Origin: Zongyangia gallinarum | Lineage (GTDB): Bacteria > Bacillota > Clostridia > Oscillospirales > Ruminococcaceae | DNA: 64,000 bases | Assembly: GCA_904419315.1 (NCBI GenBank) | Contig: CAJFQY010000013.1 | Span: 1-64,000 of the forward strand | Direction of reading: 5' to 3' | Shown here: positions 17,890 through 25,018 of the stretch, one piece after another | Position numbering within the stretch: the first letter of the stretch is position 1 | Layout: every line of letters starts with the position of its first letter | The notes under the pieces: generated by a model | Database searches by the model: none | Told to the model about the DNA's origin: nothing | The model's input: the letters and a program-made list of their open reading frames with translations, nothing else | Position numbers and translations under genes: made by a program

Positions 17890-18264
17890 ATGTATTCTTT
17901 CCTGATTTGTTTCGCTTTGTGCAACCTTCTTTATTTTGCCTTACATATCACCGGCAATGGTACCTTTCCCAAGCCTCTTTCCGCCAAGGAGGAACAGCAA
18001 TGCCTTGAGCGCATCAAACAGGGAGATACCGAGGCCCGCAATCAGCTCATTGAACACAATCTGCGGCTGGTTGCCCACATTATCAAAAAGTACTACGCCA
18101 ACTACAAGGATCAGGATGACCTGATTTCTATCGGCACCATTGGACTCATTAAGGCAGTCTCTACCTTTGACTATACCAAGGGAACCCGCTTTGCCACCTA
18201 TGCGGCACGTTGTATAGAAAAAGCTATCCTCCCAATTCCACGTATTTTGTTCTTTGTATACTAA
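17890..18264 (+). CDS. sigK: N-terminal half of pro-sigma-K, interrupted by a skin-like element
   Basis: First part of the late mother-cell sporulation sigma factor. Codons 1-110 (to 18219) encode a hydrophobic leader (MYSFLICFALCNLLYFALHI) resembling the Bacillus pro-sequence, then regions 1.2-2.x: FPKPLSAKEEQ, NQLIEHNLRLVAHIIKKY, DLISIGTIGLIKAV and FATYAARCIE. After E110 the frame enters the element and stops 14 codons later. The missing continuation NEILMHFR is found at 21.85 kb. Joining 17890-18221 to 21848-22223 gives an uninterrupted 235-residue SigK. The unspliced product should be inactive because it lacks most of region 2.4 and regions 3 and 4. Confidence 0.95.
   Translation: MYSFLICFALCNLLYFALHITGNGTFPKPLSAKEEQQCLERIKQGDTEARNQLIEHNLRLVAHIIKKYYANYKDQDDLISIGTIGLIKAVSTFDYTKGTRFATYAARCIEKAILPIPRILFFVY
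18211..18231 (+). other. Left recombination site of the skin-like element
   Basis: sigK sequence TGTATAG, five A residues, then the element end GCTATCCTC (18223-18231). The inferred crossover dinucleotide AA is at 18220-18221. The element-side arm is the exact inverted copy of the arm at the right site. Confidence 0.88.
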
Positions 18265-18319
18265 AATTGTGTACAAACCGTTAAAAAAAAGACAAACTCT
18301 CTTGATTTTTGTATTTTCG

Positions 18320-18328
18320 TGGTATAAT
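18320..18328 (+). promoter_or_regulatory. Extended -10 promoter for the suf genes
   Basis: TGGTATAAT (18320-18328) is an extended -10, with TTGATT 15 bp upstream of the hexamer. It lies inside the element 67 nt before sufC, so the suf pair has its own promoter and does not depend on sigK transcription. Confidence 0.65.
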
Positions 18329-18395
18329 AAAAACACAAGATATTCACATGTTCGTCAAATTCATCCCATACAACCAAAAATAGGAGAAATCAAAA

Positions 18396-19127
18396 ATGCT
18401 GGAACTGAAAAATATTTCCATGGATATTCTTGGGGAAAAAGAAATCCTCAAGAATGTGAATTTAACCGTGAAAGACGGTCAGTTCATCGTTATCACCGGT
18501 CCCAACGGCGGTGGAAAATCCACCCTTGCCAAGGTGATTGTCGGCATCTATCAGCCCTCCTCCGGCAGTATCCTTTTTGATGGAAAAGATATCACCCAAA
18601 TGGATATTACCGAGCGGGCAAAGGCCGGTATTAGTTTCGCTTTCCAGCAGCCGGTCCGCTTTAAAGGGATTACGGTGCGGGATATTATTGAGCTGGCCGC
18701 TGGCGGAAAACTCAGCGAAGATCAACTGTGCAACTACCTACGGGATGTAGGGCTGTGCGCCAAGGATTATATTGACCGTGAGATCAACGACAGCCTCTCC
18801 GGCGGCGAAATCAAGCGGATCGAAATTGCTATGGTGATGGCCCGCAAAACCCGTCTTACCATCTTCGATGAACCAGAAGCCGGCATCGATTTGTGGAGCT
18901 TTAACAACCTCATCGACGTCTTTAAAAAGCTCCGTCGTGAAATTCAAGGCTCCATCATCATTATTTCCCATCAGGAGCGGATTCTCAACATCGCTGATGA
19001 AATCGTCGTCCTGGCTGACGGCGAAATCACCGCCCACGGACCGCGGGATGAGATTCTTCCCACCCTGCTTTCCGGGGACAGCAGATGCCAATTCTGCCCC
19101 AAACAGGAGGAGGCGCAAACTGTATGA
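18396..19127 (+). CDS. sufC: Fe-S cluster assembly ATPase SufC
   Basis: ABC-type ATPase that drives the SufB/D scaffold in Fe-S cluster assembly; cytoplasmic, not a transporter. The 243 residues show Walker A GPNGGGKST (35-43), the Q-loop region SFAFQQPVRFKG, the SufC signature LSGGEIKRIEIAMVMARK, Walker B LTIFDEPEAGID and ISHQE. AAATAGGAG precedes the ATG. It overlaps the next gene by ATGA. No sufS, sufU or sufD is adjacent, so the pair matches the reduced SufBC (SMS-like) type known from archaea and Clostridia. Its location inside a sporulation-excised element is unusual. Confidence 0.95.
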   Translation: MLELKNISMDILGEKEILKNVNLTVKDGQFIVITGPNGGGKSTLAKVIVGIYQPSSGSILFDGKDITQMDITERAKAGISFAFQQPVRFKGITVRDIIELAAGGKLSEDQLCNYLRDVGLCAKDYIDREINDSLSGGEIKRIEIAMVMARKTRLTIFDEPEAGIDLWSFNNLIDVFKKLRREIQGSIIIISHQERILNIADEIVVLADGEITAHGPRDEILPTLLSGDSRCQFCPKQEEAQTV

Positions 19128-20041
19128 ATACGATTACCAAAGAACTCCTTGGGCTGGTTTCCGATCTGTTTGATAAGCCCAACGGCGCTTACAATATCCG
19201 GGAAGACAGCGGCTGTGCCGGCCGCCAATCCACCGAAAACATTGAGATCAAATCCAAACTGGGCAAGCCGGGGATTGATATCCTCATCAAGCCCGGAACT
19301 CACGATGAAAATGTCTATATCCCCGCCTGCATCACCCACAGCAATGTGGATGATCTGGTCTATAACGATTTCTATGTAGGCGAAAATGCCGATGTCACCA
19401 TTGTGGCGGGATGCGGCGTCCATACCGAAGGGGAAGAAGCTTCCCAGCATAACGGCATTCACCGCTTTTTCCTTCAAAAAGGGGCCCATGTGCGCTATCT
19501 GGAAAAACATATCGGCATTGGCGAGGGCACTGGCAAACGGATCATCAATCCCCAGACCTATGCTGAACTGGCCGAAGGTGCCGTCATGGAGATGGACACT
19601 GTCCAGATCAAGGGGGTGGATTCCACCCGCCGTGTCACCCGGGCAAAACTTGACGCTGACAGCCGTCTGGTCATTAAGGAAAAGATCATGACTCATGGCG
19701 ACCAGACCGCCGAAACCGATTTTGAGGTGGAGCTCAACGGAGACGGTTCCGGCGTGGACCTGATCTCCCGGTCGGTAGCTAGGGGTAAATCTCATCAGGT
19801 CTTCCGTTCCCGGATCTACGGCAACTGTGCTTGTACCGGTCATTCTGAGTGCGACGCCATCATCATGGACAACGGCGTGGTCAGCGCCATCCCAGAGCTG
19901 ACCGCCAACCATGTGGACGCTGCTCTCATTCATGAAGCTGCTATCGGCAAGATCGCAGGAGAGCAGATCACCAAGCTCATGACCCTTGGCCTGACAGAAC
20001 AGGAAGCCGAAGCTAAAATCATTGAAGGATTCCTAAAATAA
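19124..20041 (+). CDS. sufB: SufB/SufD-family Fe-S assembly scaffold
   Basis: Short (305-residue) SufB/D-type beta-helix protein, the partner of SufC. The C-terminal family signature is clear: GHSECDAIIMD, IPELTANHVDAALIHEAAIG and LGLTEQEAEAKIIEGF. The N-terminal extension of full-length SufB (about 470 residues) is absent, as in the reduced SufBC systems. The ATG at 19124 overlaps the sufC stop codon (ATGA) and has AGGAGG upstream; an in-frame ATG within sufC is rejected. Cysteines in CITHSNVDD and GNCACTGHSEC could be cluster ligands. Whether it is the housekeeping Fe-S scaffold or a specialised one cannot be decided here. Confidence 0.92.
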   Translation: MNTITKELLGLVSDLFDKPNGAYNIREDSGCAGRQSTENIEIKSKLGKPGIDILIKPGTHDENVYIPACITHSNVDDLVYNDFYVGENADVTIVAGCGVHTEGEEASQHNGIHRFFLQKGAHVRYLEKHIGIGEGTGKRIINPQTYAELAEGAVMEMDTVQIKGVDSTRRVTRAKLDADSRLVIKEKIMTHGDQTAETDFEVELNGDGSGVDLISRSVARGKSHQVFRSRIYGNCACTGHSECDAIIMDNGVVSAIPELTANHVDAALIHEAAIGKIAGEQITKLMTLGLTEQEAEAKIIEGFLK

Positions 20042-20058
20042 AACATAACTTTAAGCGA

Positions 20059-20091
20059 GAAAGCCCTGTAAAAGCAGGGCTTTTCTTTTTA
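20059..20091 (+). terminator. Terminator after the suf pair
   Basis: AAAGCCCTG and CAGGGCTTTT pair around TAAAAG and are followed by CTTTTT, 18 nt after the sufB stop codon. Confidence 0.88.
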
Positions 20092-20105
20092 GGCTGAAAT
20101 GAGTA

Positions 20106-20291
20106 TTATTCTGACGGTGGCTTTTTTTCTAGCAGGTCGATCATCTCCTGGAGCAAATCCATTTTCTCTGTTCGGGTCAGCTCCGCTTTTTCTATCCTTT
20201 TCAGGATGATTTTTCCGTGCCAGCGGGCCAATGACTTCCTTAGATTTTCTTCCCCCTTTTCCTGCCCCAGAATTTCTACTTTTACTTTCAC
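20106..20291 (-). CDS. 61-residue protein in the skin-like element; candidate recombination directionality factor
   Basis: Unrecognised small, highly charged, helix-rich protein (KGEENLRKSLARWHGKIILK; EKAELTRTEKMDLLQEMIDL). A very strong Shine-Dalgarno (GGAGGGG) stands 7 nt before its GTG start, which supports real translation. It is divergent from the recombinase, with about 100 bp between the two starts. In C. difficile a small skin-encoded protein (CD1234) acts as the recombination directionality factor for skin excision; position and size suggest the same role here, but I cannot assess sequence similarity. No other function is suggested by the sequence. Confidence 0.65.
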   Translation of the reverse strand: MKVKVEILGQEKGEENLRKSLARWHGKIILKRIEKAELTRTEKMDLLQEMIDLLEKKPPSE

Positions 20292-20389
20292 AATGATCCC
20301 CTCCTCTCCCTTTTGATTCTATGCGCTTGTTTTCCTGCGCATGCCGTCCAAGCCGTGATGCATAACATAAGGGGAAAGGGGGCGATTGG

Positions 20390-21850
20390 ATGGACCAGCC
20401 GGCAGTGGCCATCTATTCAAGAAAATCCAAATTCACCGGACAGGGGGACAGTGTGGAAAATCAGGTGGAAATGTGCCGTCAATACTGCCGTCTTCACTTG
20501 GAGGTAGACCCACAGGATCTCTTGATCTACGAGGACGAGGGTTTTTCCGGTAGAAATACCAGGCGGCCTCAATTCCTCACTATGATGGAGGACGCGAGAA
20601 GGCACAAATTTACCACCATTGTTTGCTACCGGCTGGATCGGGTCAGCCGCAACATCGGGGATTTTGCTCGTCTAATTGAGGAGCTGAGCCGCCTCTCCAT
20701 TTCTTTTGTATCCATCAAGGAACAGTTTGACACCTCTTCCCCTCTGGGCCGCGCCATGATGTATATTGCATCTGTCTTCTCCCAGCTGGAGCGGGAGACC
20801 ATTGCCGAACGCATCCGGGATAATATGCTGGAGCTAGCCAAATCCGGGCGCTGGCTAGGAGGCGTCCCCCCTACCGGATTTTCCTCACAAATGGTGGAAC
20901 ACCAAGGCAAGGATGGCAAAATCCGTAAATCCTACCGTCTGGTGCCGATAGACAGCCAACTGGATATTGTGAGAGCCGTCTATAGGGGATATCTTTCCTG
21001 CAAGAGCTTGACCCAGTTGGAAAATAAAATGCGCATTGACAAGATACAGAGCAAAAATGGAAAGCCACTGCGCCGGTTTGCCCTGCGCCAGATATTGACC
21101 AATCCTGTCTATGCTGCCGCTGATGAAGATACCTTCCGCTACTTTTCCAGTTTAGGCGCTCGGATATGGGGAGAATCCGCCTTCTATGATGGTGAAAATG
21201 GCCTGATGGTATACAATAAAACCCTGCAAGTCAAAGGCCGTCCCCATCAAATTCGTCCGCCCCAGGACTGGATTGTAGCGCCCGGACAGCACCCCGCCCT
21301 CATTGCAGGCAAAGATTGGGTCAAGGTCCAGCGTTTGCTCGCCCATGCTCCCCGTGGCAATGCTTCTTCCCCTTCTCCTCCGCCTCTCCTGTCCGGAATT
21401 CTTATCTGCGGTCACTGCGGCGCCCTTCTCCGCGCCAAAAAAACCGGCCGGTATACTGCGGAAGGCAAAGCTGTCTTCTACTACCTTTGCCGCCGGAAAG
21501 AACGGGAAGGTATCTCTGGGTGCCCGTGTAAAAACGGCACTGGGCTTCTCCTGGACGCCGCTGTATGGAAGGCGGTCATTACAACGAAAGAGGATATCCC
21601 CACACTCTTACAGTGTTTGCGGCAGTACCAGCGCACAATTTCCTCTCAAACAGCTGTCTCGCCCAGTGCCCGCGATTTGCAGCCTTGTTCTTCCCCTGCC
21701 GCTCTGCTCTCTCTGGAAGGTTGTCTTGCTTCACTATCCACCGAAGAAAAAAAAGAGCTGATTGCGGATCTGTTTGACCAGCTTCTTTGGGATGGCCAAT
21801 GCCTTCAGCTATTTCCCTCCCTGTTCCCTCAAAGAGAGGATAGCAAATGA
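20390..21850 (+). CDS. spoIVCA: Large serine recombinase (SpoIVCA-like) of the skin-like element
   Basis: Site-specific recombinase that would excise the element from sigK in the mother cell. The 486 residues contain an N-terminal resolvase domain with nucleophile Ser10 (VAIYSRKSKF), GDSVENQ, YRLDRVSRN and the long alpha-E start ERETIAERIRDNMLELAKSGRW. A recombinase domain follows, then a zinc ribbon (LICGHCGALL ... YYLCRRKEREGISGCPCK). GGAAAGGGGG precedes the ATG. The last codons GAG GAT AGC AAA lie in the right recombination site, and the TGA stop (21848-21850) is supplied by sigK sequence. In the excised circle the frame would read on for about 20 more codons. Confidence 0.95.
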   Translation: MDQPAVAIYSRKSKFTGQGDSVENQVEMCRQYCRLHLEVDPQDLLIYEDEGFSGRNTRRPQFLTMMEDARRHKFTTIVCYRLDRVSRNIGDFARLIEELSRLSISFVSIKEQFDTSSPLGRAMMYIASVFSQLERETIAERIRDNMLELAKSGRWLGGVPPTGFSSQMVEHQGKDGKIRKSYRLVPIDSQLDIVRAVYRGYLSCKSLTQLENKMRIDKIQSKNGKPLRRFALRQILTNPVYAAADEDTFRYFSSLGARIWGESAFYDGENGLMVYNKTLQVKGRPHQIRPPQDWIVAPGQHPALIAGKDWVKVQRLLAHAPRGNASSPSPPPLLSGILICGHCGALLRAKKTGRYTAEGKAVFYYLCRRKEREGISGCPCKNGTGLLLDAAVWKAVITTKEDIPTLLQCLRQYQRTISSQTAVSPSARDLQPCSSPAALLSLEGCLASLSTEEKKELIADLFDQLLWDGQCLQLFPSLFPQREDSK

Positions 21851-21858
21851 AATCCTGA
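21836..21858 (+). other. Right recombination site of the skin-like element
   Basis: Element end GAGGATAGC (21836-21844), three A residues (core AA at 21846-21847), then sigK sequence TGAAATCCTG. The arm is the inverse of the left element arm. Confidence 0.88.
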
Positions 21859-22223
21859 TGCACTTTCGCAACCTAAAGAAATCCGCTCAGGATGTCTACA
21901 TCAGCGATCCCATTGATACCGACAAGGACGGCAACAGCCTGACCCTCATGGATATTGTCTCCGATGACGCCAGTGTATTCGACAGCATTGATTTAAAGCT
22001 CAAATCCGAAAAGCTTTATAGGTATATCGGCGAATCCCTGGATGAGAGAGAAAAGCAGATCATCGTTATGAGATATGGCCTATGCAATAGAATCCCTCTG
22101 ACCCAGCGGGAGGTTGCAAAAAAGCTGGGGATCTCCCGCTCCTATGTCAGCCGGATCGAAAAAAAAGCCGTTTCCATCCTCAAAAAGCGCTTCGGAAAAG
22201 AAATTCTTGACAGTTTGGAATAA
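21848..22223 (+). CDS. sigK: C-terminal half of sigma-K
   Basis: Continuation of sigK after the element: NEILMHFRNLKKSAQDVYIS (region 2.4 on), DPIDTDKDGNSLTLMDIV, then region 4 with LDEREKQIIVMRYGL, LTQREVAKKLGISRSYVSRIEKKA (helix-turn-helix). It has no start codon of its own in the correct context; it is expressed only after recombination joins it to 17890-18221. Both halves are intact, so the split is programmed rather than a decayed gene. Confidence 0.95.
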
Positions 22224-22237
22224 TTTCCTGTTTCCCG

Positions 22238-22268
22238 CCGGCAGTGTTCACCCACTGCCGGTATTTTT
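22238..22268 (+). terminator. Intrinsic terminator after sigK
   Basis: CCGGCAGTG and CACTGCCGG pair around TTCACC, followed by TATTTTTTTT, 14 nt after the sigK stop codon. Confidence 0.93.
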
Positions 22269-22281
22269 TTTGAAAAAGGCC

Positions 22282-22309
22282 TTGACAAATCCCTAAAACA
22301 TTGTATTAT
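22282..22309 (+). promoter_or_regulatory. Promoter of the gntR-ABC operon
   Basis: A perfect TTGACA (22282-22287), a 16-bp spacer and TATTAT (22304-22309). The -10 lies inside the palindromic operator. Confidence 0.82.
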
Positions 22310-22337
22310 TGTATTAGATGCTTAATACAATAATACA
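22302..22337. promoter_or_regulatory. Perfect 15-bp palindromic operator of the YtrA-type regulator
   Basis: TGTATTATTGTATTA and its exact reverse complement TAATACAATAATACA are separated by GATGCT. The palindrome covers the -10 and transcription start of the operon, the expected position for autorepression by the downstream GntR protein. Confidence 0.85.
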
Positions 22338-22360
22338 TAAGGGGAAAGGAGGTCATTCTT

Positions 22361-22741
22361 TTGACGGAAACCTTTAATCCAAATATACCGATCTATTTGC
22401 AGCTGATTGAAAGTATCAAGCGGCGAATTGTCTCCGGCGAGCTTTTGCCGGGACAGCGACTGCCGTCCGTTCGGGATCTGGCGCAAACCTATGCGGTGAA
22501 TCCCAACACGGCCCAACGGGCCCTCTCTGAGCTGGAACGGGATGGCTTGGTCTACAGCGAACGCACAGCGGGCAGATTCATTACCAATGACGGGGAGTTG
22601 ATTGAAATGACCAGAACAGAGCTTGCCGGAGCGCAGATTGAAAGCTTTATTCAGCAGATGCGGAACTTAGGTTTTACCAAACAGCAGCTGCTGGAAAAAC
22701 TAGAAGAAAGATTAGAAAAGGAGGACGAGGAGAATGAATGA
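22361..22741 (+). CDS. GntR-family transcriptional regulator, YtrA subfamily
   Basis: 126-residue repressor with an N-terminal winged helix (IPIYLQLIESIKRRIVSGEL; PSVRDLAQTYAVNPNTAQRA; GLVYSERTAGRFIT) and a short C-terminal dimerisation region, as in YtrA. Translation starts at a TTG (22361) with AAAGGAGG 7 nt upstream. It overlaps the ABC ATPase gene (ATGA). A perfect palindrome over the promoter is the likely operator. The inducer is unknown; YtrA-type regulators often respond to cell-envelope antibiotics. Confidence 0.93.
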   Translation: MTETFNPNIPIYLQLIESIKRRIVSGELLPGQRLPSVRDLAQTYAVNPNTAQRALSELERDGLVYSERTAGRFITNDGELIEMTRTELAGAQIESFIQQMRNLGFTKQQLLEKLEERLEKEDEENE

Positions 22742-23444
22742 CAAAAATATGCCAGCGGCAACCATCAAAAATCTATCCAAAAATTATGGTTCCTTTGCCG
22801 CCCTCAAAGATGTAAATCTGACCCTGCCCAAAGGACAAATCATTGGCCTTCTGGGACCTAACGGCAGTGGCAAAACCACACTCATCAAAATATTGACCGG
22901 GCTCATCACCAACTATCGGGGCGATGTTCAGATTGACGGTCAGGCCATTGGCGCTTCCACCAAAGCACTGGTCTCCTATCTGCCTGACCGGAACTATTTT
23001 GCCGATTGGATGCGGGCCAAAGACGCCATCTATCTTTTCAGCGATATGTATCGGGATTTTAACGCCTCGAAATCCTTCCAGATGCTAGAGCGCCTGGGGC
23101 TGAATCCCGAGCAGAAGATTAAATCCATGTCCAAGGGCATGATCGACAAGTTCCAGCTTTGCCTGGTGATGTCCAGGGATGCCCATTTATACATTCTCGA
23201 CGAGCCTCTGGGCGGCGTCGACCCTGCCGCTAGGGATTTCATCCTGGATACGGTGCTGAAAAACTACAGTGAAGATAGCTCCGTCATCATCTCTACCCAT
23301 CTGATCAGCGATGTAGAGCGTATTTTTGACACCGTCATCTTCCTGAAACAGGGTCAGGTCATGCTTTGCGATGAAATCGACGCTCTGCGGGAGAAAACCC
23401 ATAAATCAGTGGATCAGCTCTTTAGGGAGGTATTCAAATGCTAG
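22734..23444 (+). CDS. ABC transporter ATP-binding protein
   Basis: 236-residue ATPase of an ABC-2 type exporter. Walker A GPNGSGKTT, a modified signature SMSKGMIDKFQLCLVMSRD and Walker B LYILDEPLGGVDP are present. The signature lacks the canonical LSGGQ, as is common in the YtrB/YhcH-like group. It overlaps both the upstream regulator and the downstream permease gene, so the three form one operon. Confidence 0.93.
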   Translation: MNDKNMPAATIKNLSKNYGSFAALKDVNLTLPKGQIIGLLGPNGSGKTTLIKILTGLITNYRGDVQIDGQAIGASTKALVSYLPDRNYFADWMRAKDAIYLFSDMYRDFNASKSFQMLERLGLNPEQKIKSMSKGMIDKFQLCLVMSRDAHLYILDEPLGGVDPAARDFILDTVLKNYSEDSSVIISTHLISDVERIFDTVIFLKQGQVMLCDEIDALREKTHKSVDQLFREVFKC

Positions 23445-24250
23445 GTAGATTGATGAAATATGAGTTTAAATCCACCTACCGTGAGTTTTTAGGTATTTAC
23501 TGCGCCCTCATAATCAGCACCCTTCTCACCTGGATGGTCGACCTGCCCCAGCTAGAAGTAGTAGGATATATTGCTTCCATCTGTGTCTTTGCCGTTATCG
23601 TCGCCGCCATTGTCATCATGCTCATGAGCATACTTGGCGCCTTTAACAAACGCGTCTATGGACGGGAGGGCTATCTCAATATGACCCTTCCCGCTACCGT
23701 CCATCAGCAGGTACTGGCCCGGCTCTTTGTCTCGGTCATCTGGTGCCTGATCACCATCATTGTCATGATCCTTTCCTTCCTTCTGCTGCTGCAAATCCAT
23801 GGTGGCATCTTCACCCAGGAGATTCTTCTGCCCCAAGTCACGGATCTTCTCAAAGCATTGTGGGAAAATAATGTTATTTTGACCATCATCCTTCTCATCG
23901 GATGCGGTCTGGCTTCCATCTTTGGTATGGTCTTGTCCCTCTACAGTGCTTCAGCAGTGGCCCATCTCCCCTTCTGCCGCAGGTGGAAGGTCTTGGCGGG
24001 TATCGGTACCTTGTTTGTTTTCGCCATTGTTGAAAGCCGGATTCTCTGGCTCATCGCCTATGCCAGCACCGGCTGGGTTGAGGGCATCGGCCAACGATTT
24101 TCTAACGGCGTTCCTACGGAAATGGTTCCGGAATATGTGGGCTACATCAATCTGGCCATTGGTGTTTTCTTGCTCTTGGCTGTTATATTTGCAGTGGCTA
24201 AATACTTTCTCACCACTTACCTTCTTTCTCGTCACATGGAGCTGGAATAA
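23438..24250 (+). CDS. ABC-2 type permease
   Basis: 270-residue membrane subunit with six hydrophobic segments, partner of the preceding ATPase. It starts within the 3' end of the ATPase gene. The substrate is unknown; the YtrA-type regulator suggests a drug, lantibiotic or envelope-stress role by analogy only. Confidence 0.88.
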   Translation: MLGRLMKYEFKSTYREFLGIYCALIISTLLTWMVDLPQLEVVGYIASICVFAVIVAAIVIMLMSILGAFNKRVYGREGYLNMTLPATVHQQVLARLFVSVIWCLITIIVMILSFLLLLQIHGGIFTQEILLPQVTDLLKALWENNVILTIILLIGCGLASIFGMVLSLYSASAVAHLPFCRRWKVLAGIGTLFVFAIVESRILWLIAYASTGWVEGIGQRFSNGVPTEMVPEYVGYINLAIGVFLLLAVIFAVAKYFLTTYLLSRHMELE

Positions 24251-24259
24251 GCCCCATGT

Positions 24260-24300
24260 AAAAAATCCCCACGGCAGTTTGAATGCCGTGGGGATTTTTC
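24260..24300 (+). terminator. Terminator of the gntR-ABC operon
   Basis: AAAAATCCCCACGGCA and TGCCGTGGGGATTTTT form a strong stem 9 nt after the permease stop. Confidence 0.93.
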
Positions 24301-24408
24301 TTTTCTCTCTATTTTTCTATAAAAACAAGAAAATTCAGTCAAGGAGACGAAAAGCAAACTATACTACATTCTTTTCCCTATCTATGTCGCTTCTTATATC
24401 TATGAAAG

Positions 24409-24436
24409 AAAGGCGCGGCAAAAGCCGCGCCTTTTC
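24409..24436 (-). terminator. Terminator after pduL
   Basis: AAAGGCGCGGC and GCCGCGCCTTT pair with a tiny loop. It lies 13 nt after the pduL stop and is flanked by runs suitable for minus-strand termination. Confidence 0.85.
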
Positions 24437-24448
24437 TCTTAACCTAAT

Positions 24449-25018
24449 CTATTTGACAATCTCGCCGTAGACCTCACCAGAGCAACCTGCAGCGTTGGAT
24501 TCATCGGTGTCAATATGCATAGCGGTAGCAAATTTCGGGCTGACCCGAACCACTACATCACCAAAAGTCAGGCTTCTTTCCGGTGTATCTACCTTTACGC
24601 TGACGATCTCCTTGTCTTTTACGCCCAATTTTTCCGCATCTTCCGGTGTGGTATGGATATGACGTTTTGCAACGATCACGCCCTGCTTTACCTCAACCTC
24701 ACCACAAGGCCCAATCAGCTTACAGGGAGCAGAACCCTCAACGTCGCCGGACTCTCGAATCGGCGCAACCAAACCCAGGGAACGTGCATCAGTGAGAGAA
24801 ATCTCAATCTGTGTTGCCGTACGAACCGGACCCAGAATAGACACATTGGGCATAGATTTTTTCGGTCCAACCAATGTCAGGCGCTCGTTGGTGGCAAACT
24901 GTCCAGGCTGGGAGAGATATTTTTTCACCGACAGCTCGGCGCCAGGACCAAACAGTGTCTCCAGATCCTGCCGTGTCACATGGATGTGGCGGGCAGAAGT
25001 TTCAACCAAAATTTTCAT
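24449..25018 (-). CDS. pduL: Phosphate acyltransferase PduL (PTAC)
   Basis: Exchanges acyl-CoA and phosphate to give acyl phosphate (propanoyl or acetyl). The 189 residues show the tandem PduL domains with zinc-binding histidines in SARHIHVTRQDL and AKRHIHTTPEDAE; FGPGAEL, LSQPGQFATNERLTLVGPK and ILGPVRTATQIEISLTD are characteristic. The ATG at 25018 has GGAGG 7 nt upstream. No microcompartment shell genes or encapsulation peptide are seen, so it is probably a housekeeping Pta replacement that works with AckA at the left of the window. Confidence 0.95.
   Translation of the reverse strand: MKILVETSARHIHVTRQDLETLFGPGAELSVKKYLSQPGQFATNERLTLVGPKKSMPNVSILGPVRTATQIEISLTDARSLGLVAPIRESGDVEGSAPCKLIGPCGEVEVKQGVIVAKRHIHTTPEDAEKLGVKDKEIVSVKVDTPERSLTFGDVVVRVSPKFATAMHIDTDESNAAGCSGEVYGEIVK

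Larger units (their letters stand above)
18222..21847 (+). mobile_element. Skin-like sigK intervening element, 3.63 kb
   Basis: Element inserted within codon 111 of sigK, between the E110 codon and the NEILMHFR sequence. It contains sufC, a SufB/D-like gene, a 61-codon minus-strand ORF and a large serine recombinase at its right end. The ends carry 9-bp terminal inverted repeats (GCTATCCTC / GAGGATAGC). Excision between the AA dinucleotides restores the sigK frame exactly and leaves a circle whose joint is a palindrome with four central A residues. By comparison the B. subtilis skin is about 48 kb and that of C. difficile about 15 kb, so this one is very compact. It appears intact and without phage genes. 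Confidence 0.93.

Noticed and set aside
17648..17905. T-rich plus-strand frame before sigK
   Set aside because: Composition is that of untranslated leader DNA; it overlaps the sigK start and has no ribosome site.
17890..22223. sigK as a decayed pseudogene
   Set aside because: Both halves are undamaged, the junction restores the frame exactly and an intact recombinase with matching terminal repeats is present.
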